Shown here in pieces: positions 44,185 through 50,567 of a stretch of 64,000 nt of DNA. Origin of the DNA: Prevotella sp. Rep29 (GTDB taxonomy: Bacteria; Bacteroidota; Bacteroidia; Bacteroidales; Bacteroidaceae); assembly GCF_019551475.1 (NCBI RefSeq), contig NZ_CP047159.1, forward strand, positions 124,001 to 188,000, read 5' to 3'. Each line of letters starts with the position of its first letter. Position 1 is the stretch's first letter. A program made the position numbers and the translations under genes. The notes beneath the pieces were generated by a model. It was given only the letters and a program-made list of their open reading frames with translations, searched no databases and was not told where the DNA came from.

Positions 44185-45222
44185 ATGTTAGAATTCAAAA
44201 AGTACAGCTCCATCGAGAATTCCTTCAACAGAGAGTTCATGGAGCGCATCATGGCAGAGATGCCTACCGATTTGGAATATGTGGTACAGGAAAAGGTACA
44301 TGGTGCCAATACCAGTTTCCTCTGCGACGGAGAGAAAGTAAGGTTTGCAAAGCGTACCTCCTTGCTGGAAGCGGAGGAGATGTTCTACGACTATCCCGAG
44401 TTGCTTGAAAGGTACAAAGACAAAGTCTTGGCCCTTGTCAAGGATGTCCTCAGCAGATATGAGGACGTGAGGAGCGTCAATGTCTTCGGTGAGATGTTTG
44501 GTGGGACCTATCCCCACAAGGATGTTCAGCCAAACCGCAAGTTGTCTCTCATCCAAAAGGGTGTATGCTACACTCCTGAGCATGAGTTCTATGGCTTTGA
44601 CATCTATGTCATCAACGAGGATGGCAGTAGGTATCTGCCTGTAGATGAAGTAAACGAGTTTTTCGACAAGCACGGATTCTTCTATGCCAGGACTCTGTTC
44701 AAGGGCACTCTCGGTGAATGTCTCAAATACCCTAACGCTTTCCAGAGCAAGATTGCCGAATGGCTTGGCTTCCCTGCCATTGAAGACAACATCTGCGAGG
44801 GTATCGTGATAAGACCTGTCGTTCCCATGTACCTGAGGAATGGAAGCAGGGTGCTCATCAAGAGCAAGAACGAGCGTTTTGCCGAAAAGAAGAGCGTGAA
44901 GAAACGCAACAAGCTCTTTGCCGAACCTGTTCCTTACAGCGAAGCCTTGAAGGCACTCGTTCCAGAGGTAGAGGCATACGTTACCGAACAGCGCCTGTCA
45001 AATGTGGTGAGCCACATAGGTGAGGTACACGTGCCTAAAGACTTCGGAAAAATCATGGGTCTGTTCTCTAAGGACGTGCTCGAAGATTTCTTGAAGGAAC
45101 ATGGCGGTGAGTATGGTTGCCTTGAAAAGAGCGAACAGAAGTTGCTCAACAAGGAACTAAACAAACTTTCCACTGAGATGGTGAAGAAGGTCTATATGGG
45201 CCAGGCTTACATACTCGATTAA
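44185..45222 (+). CDS. Rnl2-type RNA ligase
   Basis: 345 residues. The nucleotidyl-transferase motifs are in order: motif I EKVHGAN at 36-42 with the adenylated Lys37, RNA/DNA-ligase motif III VNVFGEMFGGTYPH, motif IIIa HEFYGFDIYV, motif IV CEGIVIRPV and motif V RVLIKSKNERFAEK. This is the T4 Rnl2 branch, which seals nicks with 3'-OH and 5'-phosphate ends. The C-terminal 100 residues form a helical domain. It is the first gene of an operon with two metallophosphoesterases and lies behind an attenuator. No polynucleotide kinase gene is seen nearby. Repair of cleaved tRNA is my inference. Confidence 0.9.
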   Translation: MLEFKKYSSIENSFNREFMERIMAEMPTDLEYVVQEKVHGANTSFLCDGEKVRFAKRTSLLEAEEMFYDYPELLERYKDKVLALVKDVLSRYEDVRSVNVFGEMFGGTYPHKDVQPNRKLSLIQKGVCYTPEHEFYGFDIYVINEDGSRYLPVDEVNEFFDKHGFFYARTLFKGTLGECLKYPNAFQSKIAEWLGFPAIEDNICEGIVIRPVVPMYLRNGSRVLIKSKNERFAEKKSVKKRNKLFAEPVPYSEALKALVPEVEAYVTEQRLSNVVSHIGEVHVPKDFGKIMGLFSKDVLEDFLKEHGGEYGCLEKSEQKLLNKELNKLSTEMVKKVYMGQAYILD

Positions 45223-45280
45223 TTAACAGACTCTCTCCGTGCTCCAAATGGGGCATGGAGAGAATAAAACAAAGAAGAAA

Positions 45281-45862
45281 ATGAATTTCAAGTTTAATGT
45301 AGAACATACGTTCTTTACATCAGATACGCATTTCAATCATGCGAACATTATCAAGTTTTGCAATCGTCCATTCAAGGACGTAGAGCAGATGAACGAGGTG
45401 ATGATAGCAAACTGGAACAGCGTGATAGGTAAAGATGATACAGTTTTCCACTTGGGCGATTTCTGCCTGGGCGGCGCAGCAGAATGGACAAAGATACTCG
45501 ACCGTCTGAATGGCAAAATTTATCTAATCATGGGTAACCACGATTTGAAGAATATTCGACAAGGATTCATCAGTCGCTTTGAGCATGTAGCCATGCAAAT
45601 GCACATCGAAGTCGGCAAGCAACGAATCTATCTGTGTCACTTTCCTTTTCTGTGCTTTGAGGGTGGATACAAGGACGTATGGCAGCTATTCGGTCATGTC
45701 CATACCCGAAAGAATAACACAGGAAATGACGCGGAGAGGCTCCAGTTTCTCTATCCGACCCAGTATGATGTGGGAGTGGACAACAATGGCTTTGCTCCAG
45801 TATCATTTGGGCAAGTAAAGAGAATCATTGACAAGCAAGTTGAACAAAGTAAAGAAAAGTAA
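45281..45862 (+). CDS. Calcineurin-like metallophosphoesterase 1
   Basis: 193 residues from the ATG at 45281; the frame extends to 45239, but the alignment starts at NVEHTFFTSDTHFNHANI. Motifs: DTHFNH, HLGDFCLGG, IMGNHD, YLCHFPF and FGHVHTR, the full set of metal ligands of the binuclear phosphoesterase superfamily. Members of this superfamily remove 2',3'-cyclic phosphates or phosphates from RNA ends in the bacterial Pnkp complex. That would prepare ends for the ligase upstream. The exact substrate is not known. Confidence 0.85.
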   Translation: MNFKFNVEHTFFTSDTHFNHANIIKFCNRPFKDVEQMNEVMIANWNSVIGKDDTVFHLGDFCLGGAAEWTKILDRLNGKIYLIMGNHDLKNIRQGFISRFEHVAMQMHIEVGKQRIYLCHFPFLCFEGGYKDVWQLFGHVHTRKNNTGNDAERLQFLYPTQYDVGVDNNGFAPVSFGQVKRIIDKQVEQSKEK

Positions 45863-45864
45863 CA

Positions 45865-46632
45865 ATGAAGATACAATACATGAGTGACCTGCATATGGAG
45901 TTCGCAGAGAACAGCAGGTATCTGAAACATAATGAGTTTCCTGTTACGGGTGATGTGCTGGTTCTGGCCGGTGACATCTTCTATCTGAGAAACGATGTGG
46001 CCCCACTGGGCAGGTTCTGGAAATGGGCATCCGAGAACTACAGGCAAGCCCTGATAGTCCCTGGCAACCATGACTACTACGGACATTATGATGTGATGGT
46101 TCGTGGTATGCATTGGACTTGGATGCTGAAAGACAATGTGGGCTATTACCAGAATCAGGTGGTTCGTATTGACGATACGGATTTCATCCTCAGCACTCTC
46201 TGGTCTCACATACCACCAACGCATGAGTATGTGGTGTCCCATGGGCTGAATGACTTCTATCAGACTCAATATGATGGACATCGCCTGACGGTCGAAGACT
46301 TTAACATGATACATCAGTATTGTCTCAGCTTCATCAAAAAAAGTATAGCAGAGAGTGTGGCTAAGCATATTGTTGTTGTCACCCATCACCTCCCGACACT
46401 AAAGGTGGTGGCTGACAGGCATTTGGGTTCTGACCTCAATCCGGGCTTCTCGACTGAACTTGGCGACTTCATTGCAGACAGCCCAATCGATGTCTGGATT
46501 TACGGTCATTCACACACGAACATCGACACAACGATAGGACATACTAAAATTGTGTGTAACCAGATGGGATATGTGTTTGCGAATGAGCATCTGACAAACG
46601 GATTTGACTTCGGCAAAATGATAGAGATTTAA
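45865..46632 (+). CDS. Calcineurin-like metallophosphoesterase 2
   Basis: 255 residues. Motifs: YMSDLHMEF, VLAGDIFYLR, VPGNHDYYGHYD, VVVTHHLPT and IYGHSHTNID. The five motif set is complete. It starts 2 nt after phosphoesterase 1 and overlaps the next gene by one base. It is a different subfamily from the first, closer to general Icc-like enzymes. Two phosphoesterases in the ligase operon suggests successive removal of cyclic phosphate and monophosphate. Confidence 0.85.
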   Translation: MKIQYMSDLHMEFAENSRYLKHNEFPVTGDVLVLAGDIFYLRNDVAPLGRFWKWASENYRQALIVPGNHDYYGHYDVMVRGMHWTWMLKDNVGYYQNQVVRIDDTDFILSTLWSHIPPTHEYVVSHGLNDFYQTQYDGHRLTVEDFNMIHQYCLSFIKKSIAESVAKHIVVVTHHLPTLKVVADRHLGSDLNPGFSTELGDFIADSPIDVWIYGHSHTNIDTTIGHTKIVCNQMGYVFANEHLTNGFDFGKMIEI

Positions 46633-47081
46633 TGAATGACAAACATACAAAGAAAAAGTATACAATTATGAGTGGAGGCACTTTTGATTATTCACAACGG
46701 ACTATAGAACTTATAGCTGATGATATCGAACAAACCATCTTGGAAGCAGGGAGAAAGATTCCTGATGTATTATTGGAAGAACAGCAACATCGTTACTCAC
46801 GAGAGATGCCATTGGAGGAACAATACTATCCTTCATATAATCGTAAGACAATGGACATCATGAAACGAGCTGTTTATATCCTTAGAATGGCATACATATA
46901 TGCACAGAGAATAGACTGGATGTTGTCTGGTGATGACGGTGAAGATGATCTCGTTAGACGCTTAGACAAAGAACTGCATGAGCTTAAAATGAAGTATCCT
47001 AGTGGAAAGTTCACGTTTAAGAAGAAAAGCGTTCGATATGATGCTGACTACGGTGGCTTTCGTGAAATGTCAGATGAGTAA
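46632..47081 (+). CDS. Small protein of unknown function in the ligase operon
   Basis: 149 residues; an alternative start is the ATG at 46668 (MSGGTFDYSQRTIELIADDIEQTI). The GGTFDYSQ...IADDIEQ pattern resembles small phage- and element-borne proteins of unknown function that I have seen near tRNA and phosphoesterase genes. The rest is helical and charged (RAVYILRMAYIYAQRIDWMLSGDDGEDDLVRRL). It shares its first A with the stop of phosphoesterase 2. Confidence 0.6.
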   Translation: MNDKHTKKKYTIMSGGTFDYSQRTIELIADDIEQTILEAGRKIPDVLLEEQQHRYSREMPLEEQYYPSYNRKTMDIMKRAVYILRMAYIYAQRIDWMLSGDDGEDDLVRRLDKELHELKMKYPSGKFTFKKKSVRYDADYGGFREMSDE

Positions 47082-47104
47082 ATGAATTATTAAAACAAAT
47101 AAAG

Positions 47105-47407
47105 ATGAATAGAAATAACAAACAAAGTGACAGAGAAATCTTAGAAGAAATACTTATGATTCTAAGAAATCTGAAAGCATCTCCTGTAGTTGTCCAGCCC
47201 TCTATGAAGGTTTACAAAAACAAAGAGGTTATGGAATTGCTGGGAGTGAAGGATAAATATCTCAAGAAACTAAGAGATAATGGATATCTTGGTTTTTCAA
47301 GAGAAGGCGATAAGTTTTGGTATACGCAGAAAGATGTAGATTGTTTTCTGCACAGTTTTCATTATGAACCATTTAATAGCAATATAAACAAATTATGGAC
47401 TCTTTAA
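47105..47407 (+). CDS. Small HTH_17-type DNA-binding protein
   Basis: 100 residues. KVYKNKEVMELLGVKDKYLKKLRDNGYLGFSREGDKFWYTQKDVDCFL is the excisionase-like winged helix of Bacteroidetes mobile elements. The N-terminal coiled coil (DREILEEILMILRNLK) may allow dimerisation. Placed after the ligase genes and before the WYL-type fragment, it may control this operon or the tRNA array. Confidence 0.8.
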   Translation: MNRNNKQSDREILEEILMILRNLKASPVVVQPSMKVYKNKEVMELLGVKDKYLKKLRDNGYLGFSREGDKFWYTQKDVDCFLHSFHYEPFNSNINKLWTL

Positions 47408-47422
47408 ATTATAAATACATTC

Positions 47423-47839
47423 ATGCCAGTAAACAAAAACGCATTATTGCGTTACAAGATAATAGACAGATGCCTACGCAACAGATACAGAAGATGGACG
47501 ATAGAGGACCTGGTTGATGAAGTTTCTGAAGCGCTGTACGACATGGAAGGTATCCGCAAAGGCATCTCTTTAAGAACTGTTCAGAACGATATACAGATCA
47601 TGCGTTCTGACAAGCTCGGATACAATGCGCCCATTGAGGTATATGATCAGAAGTACTACAGGTACGCTGATCCGAACTACTCTATTACAGAGTTGCCCCT
47701 GACAGCTGAGGACTTCAATCTTATTACTAAAGCTGTGAAAATGTTGGAAACGACAGGGGACAAACCAGAGTTTCAGCAAATGGGTAGAATACTCACACGG
47801 GTTAAGAAAAGGCTGACGGCAATTCTTAACTATGGATAA
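47423..47839 (+). CDS. WYL-type regulator N-terminal domain without the WYL domain
   Basis: 138 residues: MPVNKNALLRYKIIDRCLRNRYRRWTIEDLVDEVSEALYDMEGIRKGISLRTVQNDIQIMRSDKLGYNAPI is the winged-helix start of the large WYL regulators of Bacteroidetes (about 330 residues). The frame stops after a linker, with a proper terminator directly behind, so the sensory WYL and C-terminal domains are absent. It is either a truncated remnant or a stand-alone DNA-binding protein. WYL domains bind nucleic-acid ligands in some systems, so its loss changes how it could respond. Confidence 0.7.
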   Translation: MPVNKNALLRYKIIDRCLRNRYRRWTIEDLVDEVSEALYDMEGIRKGISLRTVQNDIQIMRSDKLGYNAPIEVYDQKYYRYADPNYSITELPLTAEDFNLITKAVKMLETTGDKPEFQQMGRILTRVKKRLTAILNYG

Positions 47840-47842
47840 TGG

Positions 47843-47880
47843 AAAGACTCCAGTTCCTTTTATCGGCAACTGGAGTCTTT
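47843..47880. terminator. Bidirectional terminator between the ligase operon and the tRNA array
   Basis: AAAGACTCCAGTT and AACTGGAGTCTTT form a 13-bp stem with a 12-nt loop and A/T-runs on both sides. It ends both the forward operon and the reverse tRNA transcript. Confidence 0.85.
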
Positions 47881-47889
47881 ATTTGTTGA

Positions 47890-47962
47890 GTGAGGAATCG
47901 GATTCGAACCGATGAATGACGGTTTTGCAGACCGCCCCCTTAAACCGCTCGGGCATCCTCAC
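47890..47962 (-). tRNA. tRNA-Cys (GCA)
   Basis: 73 nt. Acceptor GTGAGGA/TCCTCAC, anticodon loop CTGCAAA in stem GCGGT/ACCGT, T-arm ATCGG-TTCGAAT-CCGAT. No CCA is encoded. Last gene of the array. Confidence 0.88.
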
Positions 47963-47969
47963 GTAATAG

Positions 47970-48043
47970 GGAGTTTGACAGGTTTCGAACCTGCGACCAC
48001 CAGAGCCACAACCTGGCGCTCTACCTACTGAGCTACAAACTCC
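47970..48043 (-). tRNA. tRNA-His (GTG)
   Basis: 74 nt. Acceptor GGAGTTT/AAACTCC, D-arm AGCTCAGTAGGTAGAGC, anticodon loop TTGTGGC, T-arm GCAGG-TTCGAAA-CCTGT. CCA is not encoded. Confidence 0.88.
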
Positions 48044-48050
48044 ATGTAGT

Positions 48051-48136
48051 TGCGGGAGCAGGATTCGAACCTGCGTCCGGTTTTTGGCCGGCCCAGCTTA
48101 TGAGACTGGTGAGTTGGGCCACTACTCTATCCCGCG
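48051..48136 (-). tRNA. Initiator-like tRNA with anticodon CAT and an extra-long variable arm
   Basis: 86 nt. The acceptor is CGCGGGA/TCCCGCA with the C1-A72 mismatch of bacterial initiator tRNA. The D-stem GAGT/ACTC has the initiator-like A11-T24. The T-arm GCAGG-TTCGAAT-CCTGC is also initiator-like. But the anticodon stem is CCAGT/GCTGG, without the three consecutive G-C pairs of initiators, and the variable region GCCGGCCAAAAACCGGAC folds into a 4-bp arm that Met tRNAs do not have. This is a chimera of unknown decoding role. Confidence 0.8.
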
Positions 48137-48142
48137 ATTTTG

Positions 48143-48215
48143 CAGAAGCAGAAGGGTTCGAACCTCCGACCTTCGGTTTTGGAGACCGACATTCTACCAA
48201 CTGAACTATGCTCCC
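48143..48215 (-). tRNA. tRNA-Trp (CCA)
   Basis: 73 nt with discriminator. Acceptor GGGAGCA/TGCTTCT, anticodon loop CTCCAAA in stem CGGT/ACCG, T-arm GGAGG-TTCGAAC-CCTTC. Confidence 0.87.
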
Positions 48216-48220
48216 ATCGT

Positions 48221-48301
48221 TGAGGTGGAGGGACTCGAACCCACGAAGCCGAATGGCGGCAGATTTACAGTCTGCTCTCGTTGCCGCTGGAGAACACCTC
48301 A
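48221..48301 (-). tRNA. tRNA-Tyr (GTA)
   Basis: 81 nt, class II. Acceptor TGAGGTG/CACCTCA, anticodon loop CTGTAAA in stem GCAGA/TCTGC, long variable arm CGCCATTCGGCTTC, T-loop TTCGAGT. Confidence 0.86.
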
Positions 48302-48310
48302 ATATATTTG

Positions 48311-48383
48311 TGGAACCTCGTGGAGTCGAACCACGTTCTCAGGATTTTCAGTCCTGCGCATACACCAAGTCTGCCAAAGTTCC
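48311..48383 (-). tRNA. tRNA-Phe (GAA)
   Basis: 73 nt. Acceptor GGAACTT/AGGTTCC, anticodon loop CTGAAAA in stem CAGGA/TCCTG, T-arm CGTGG-TTCGACT-CCACG. The D-arm (TGGCAGACTTGGTGTATGCG) is Leu-like, unlike ordinary bacterial tRNA-Phe, so the body is divergent. Confidence 0.82.
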
Positions 48384-48388
48384 ATCAG

Positions 48389-48476
48389 AGGAGGCTAAGG
48401 GATTCGAACCCTTGGAGCGTTTTACCGCCCTCTGGTTTTCAAGACCAGTGCAATAGACCAACTCTGCCAAACCTCC
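48389..48476 (-). tRNA. tRNA-Ser (TGA)
   Basis: 88 nt, class II. Acceptor GGAGGTT/AGCCTCC, anticodon loop CTTGAAA in stem CTGGT/ACCAG, long variable arm, T-arm AAGGG-TTCGAAT-CCCTT. Confidence 0.85.
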
Positions 48477-48484
48477 AACTTATG

Positions 48485-48569
48485 CGGAAGCAGAAGGATT
48501 CAAACCTTCGGAGCCTTGCGGCTCGGCACGTTAGCAGTGTGCTGGTTTCGACCGCTAACCCATACTTCC
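48485..48569 (-). tRNA. tRNA-Ser (GCT)
   Basis: 85 nt, class II. Acceptor GGAAGTA/TGCTTCC, anticodon loop CTGCTAA, variable arm CGAGCCGCAAGGCTCC, T-loop TTTGAAT. First gene of the array, just downstream of the promoter. Confidence 0.83.
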
Positions 48570-48657
48570 ATTGGATTTAACTCCGTTCAATTCCGTCACG
48601 ACTCGACATAGCATGAGTAAACTCCGCTCTGTTCTCGCTGTTCCGTCATTTCGGGTG

Positions 48658-48665
48658 CAAAGGTA
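48658..48665 (-). promoter_or_regulatory. -7 box of the tRNA array
   Basis: Reads TACCTTTG on the reverse strand, about 90 nt upstream of tRNA-Ser(GCT), in the only place where an array promoter could lie. I see no clear -33 TTTG at 19-21 nt. The rest of 48570-48882 contains no gene. Confidence 0.6.
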
Positions 48666-48882
48666 CAATGCCACTCTGCAGCCTTTCTGCGTAACAAGAA
48701 AAAGTTACAAAAAAATGATTATTTTTCGCTAATGATTATTGACAAATTAGCTTTTCCCATAAGTACAAAGCATAAATGCCCAAATGAATTACTGATAACA
48801 AGTAGTCATTCGGACATTCTTATGTAAATCTTGGAAAAATGTATAAAAAGAGGCAAAAACACCTTGGAAAAGTGTAATTGCA

Positions 48883-49905
48883 TCATTTAAATCCCAACGT
48901 CACACGTCGATAGTTGTACGAAAGCCAGTAGCTGCGTTTCAATGGGTCTGACAGGAAGGAACGGTTGATTAATTCTTTGGCCAACGGATGTTCCTTGGCA
49001 AAGAAATCCAATTCCCGTTTCACCAATTTTGCAGTCATACCAATGCGATGACCAAACTCCTCGAAGTCCTTACGGCCAACAGTTCTTGTATCGGATAGTT
49101 GCATGCCTTCTTTGAACAATCCTTTATCAAGAGCGAAGATGCGTGGCATGCTCAAATGTAGACTGGTATTGATGAGGTCGTAGGCAGGGGTGAGGTGGTA
49201 TTCTCCGTCACCTCGGTTGATTAGTGAGAAATTTTTCAGATGCGCGTCATCGTTGAGGGTAAGATAGTTGAAGACAACGATGCGGAAGAACTTTAGGATT
49301 TCAACGGGAGCAGCCTTGACGTATTTGCGGATGATGTCCGCACACTCCTCGTAGCTCAAATTACTATATTTGTAATCGCTGCCACCATTGGCATTGGTAA
49401 GTCCTGCCAGCGAGGCGAAATCTTCCTGACTATACTTCTGTCCATCTGGTCCGACATCGAAACGTCGGCAAAGATAGGCTGCTTCACCATCTTGGAAGAA
49501 ACAAATGCCATTAGCAGCAGTCTCAATGTGATAGACTTGAGAAGCCAACTGCATCGTCAGATGTTCATTGGCTGGACAATATTTGCGGTCAAGCAAAGCA
49601 TAGGATGAAGGAGCCGGTTTCAAGATGTATGTTCCACGTTCACCTTCGGCTGGCTTTACCAAATGTCCCTCACTATCCATCACCAAACTCGCCTTGGGCT
49701 GAACGCCAGAAAGCGAGATTCGTCCTACATTCTTCAGATAGGCTTCATTGTCGGCACTGTCATTGTCGGCACTGTCATTGTTGGGGCTGTCAAAATCCAA
49801 CACATGAAAAACCTCCTTCCCGTCAAACAATAGTTTTCGGGCTACAGGGGAATAGGTGATAAAGCCTTCCTGCAAGGTGGAAGGGCAAACATAGACCTCT
49901 ATCAT
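48883..49905 (-). CDS. hipT: HipT-like kinase, element 2
   Basis: 340 residues from the ATG at 49905, 2 nt past the hipS stop; a GTG at 49911 overlaps that stop. Kinase motifs: ISLSGVQPKASLVMD (glycine-rich loop), YILKPAP, YLTLNDDAHLKNFSLINR (catalytic Asp and Asn) and LTPAYDLINTS (DxxN). In contrast to the element 1 protein there is no Cys-rich N-terminus; residues near 45-60 contain the repeat NDSADNDSADNE, from a 15-bp tandem repeat at 49748-49790. Likely a tRNA-synthetase-directed kinase, as in HipBST. Confidence 0.85.
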   Translation of the reverse strand: MIEVYVCPSTLQEGFITYSPVARKLLFDGKEVFHVLDFDSPNNDSADNDSADNEAYLKNVGRISLSGVQPKASLVMDSEGHLVKPAEGERGTYILKPAPSSYALLDRKYCPANEHLTMQLASQVYHIETAANGICFFQDGEAAYLCRRFDVGPDGQKYSQEDFASLAGLTNANGGSDYKYSNLSYEECADIIRKYVKAAPVEILKFFRIVVFNYLTLNDDAHLKNFSLINRGDGEYHLTPAYDLINTSLHLSMPRIFALDKGLFKEGMQLSDTRTVGRKDFEEFGHRIGMTAKLVKRELDFFAKEHPLAKELINRSFLSDPLKRSYWLSYNYRRVTLGFK

Positions 49906-49907
49906 AT

Positions 49908-50216
49908 TCACATCGGTTTAATGGTTACGGCTCCGATGGTATCGTGCCCGGCTGTTGCAAGCATGATACCAAAATCATCGTTTTCATCGATATGATGCAA
50001 CATGGATTGCACCTGACGATTGGAGCCTTCAGACAACATGTTATAAAAATAAGGAAAGAGATGGTTGGAACGGTAAGGCTCTTTTCTTACGGGCATTGCC
50101 AAGCAAAGTGGCTCACCGTGGTAGTCCTCACCATAAGTGAACACATATTCCCTGGCATCCGTCTCTTGCAATATGCCTGCCTCCATATCGTGAACATAAA
50201 CTTTACACTGTCTCAT
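49908..50216 (-). CDS. hipS: HipS-like small protein, element 2
   Basis: 102 residues from the ATG at 50216 (MRQCKVYVHDMEAGILQE), matching the element 1 start; the frame to 50222 begins with TTG. The fold landmarks are LCLAMPVRKEPYRSNHLFPYFYNMLSEGSNRQVQ and FGIMLATAGHDTIGAVTI. It overlaps hipB by 14 nt. Confidence 0.83.
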   Translation of the reverse strand: MRQCKVYVHDMEAGILQETDAREYVFTYGEDYHGEPLCLAMPVRKEPYRSNHLFPYFYNMLSEGSNRQVQSMLHHIDENDDFGIMLATAGHDTIGAVTIKPM

Positions 50217-50424
50217 AATCAAGCTGCTTGATGTTAATGTCTATTTGCAAACCCAAAGTATCGAGTATCGTGAGCAAGGTGGCGAGCTGAGGATTACCCT
50301 CGCCTCGTTCAATCGCTACAACGGTATTAACAGCTACACTTGCCAGGTCAGCCAATGTTTGTTGGTTGATACCCAATTTTTTCCTTCTTTCCTTGATGGC
50401 ATTCCCTATTTCCTGTTGTATCAT
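50203..50424 (-). CDS. hipB: HipB-like Xre-family antitoxin/repressor, element 2
   Basis: 73 residues from the ATG at 50424 (MIQQEIGNAIKERRKKL). The longer frame to 50463 starts upstream of the expected transcription start. HTH: LGINQQTLADLASVAVNTVVAIERGEGNPQLATLLTILDTLGL. Three copies of a TTGCGATTT-like motif lie in and around the promoter and may be its operators. Confidence 0.85.
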   Translation of the reverse strand: MIQQEIGNAIKERRKKLGINQQTLADLASVAVNTVVAIERGEGNPQLATLLTILDTLGLQIDINIKQLDYETV

Positions 50425-50450
50425 AATCTCAATATATTGCGATTTCGGTG

Positions 50451-50567
50451 CAAAGATAAGCAATTCTTTTCAAACAAAGGCGCAAATTCTCAATAAAATG
50501 CGATTTTAGGTATAATTTACTATGAATTGCCATAATAATATGTAAAAATCACAACAAATTGCGATTT
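50451..50567 (-). promoter_or_regulatory. hipBST promoter and operator-like repeats, element 2
   Basis: The -7 box TATCTTTG is at 50451-50458 on the reverse strand. ATTGCGATTT or ATGCGATTT occurs at about 50437-50445, 50499-50507 and 50559-50567 on the forward strand. Regular spacing of some 60 bp suggests repressor binding. Confidence 0.5.

Noticed and set aside
44007..44408. A forward ORF of 133 residues overlapping the ligase start
   Set aside because: It runs through the intrinsic terminator and then continues out of frame into the ligase gene; no recognisable domain.
47881..48570. A CRISPR array, suggested by evenly spaced similar segments
   Set aside because: The similarity is confined to T-arm sequences; each unit folds as a tRNA with a different anticodon.
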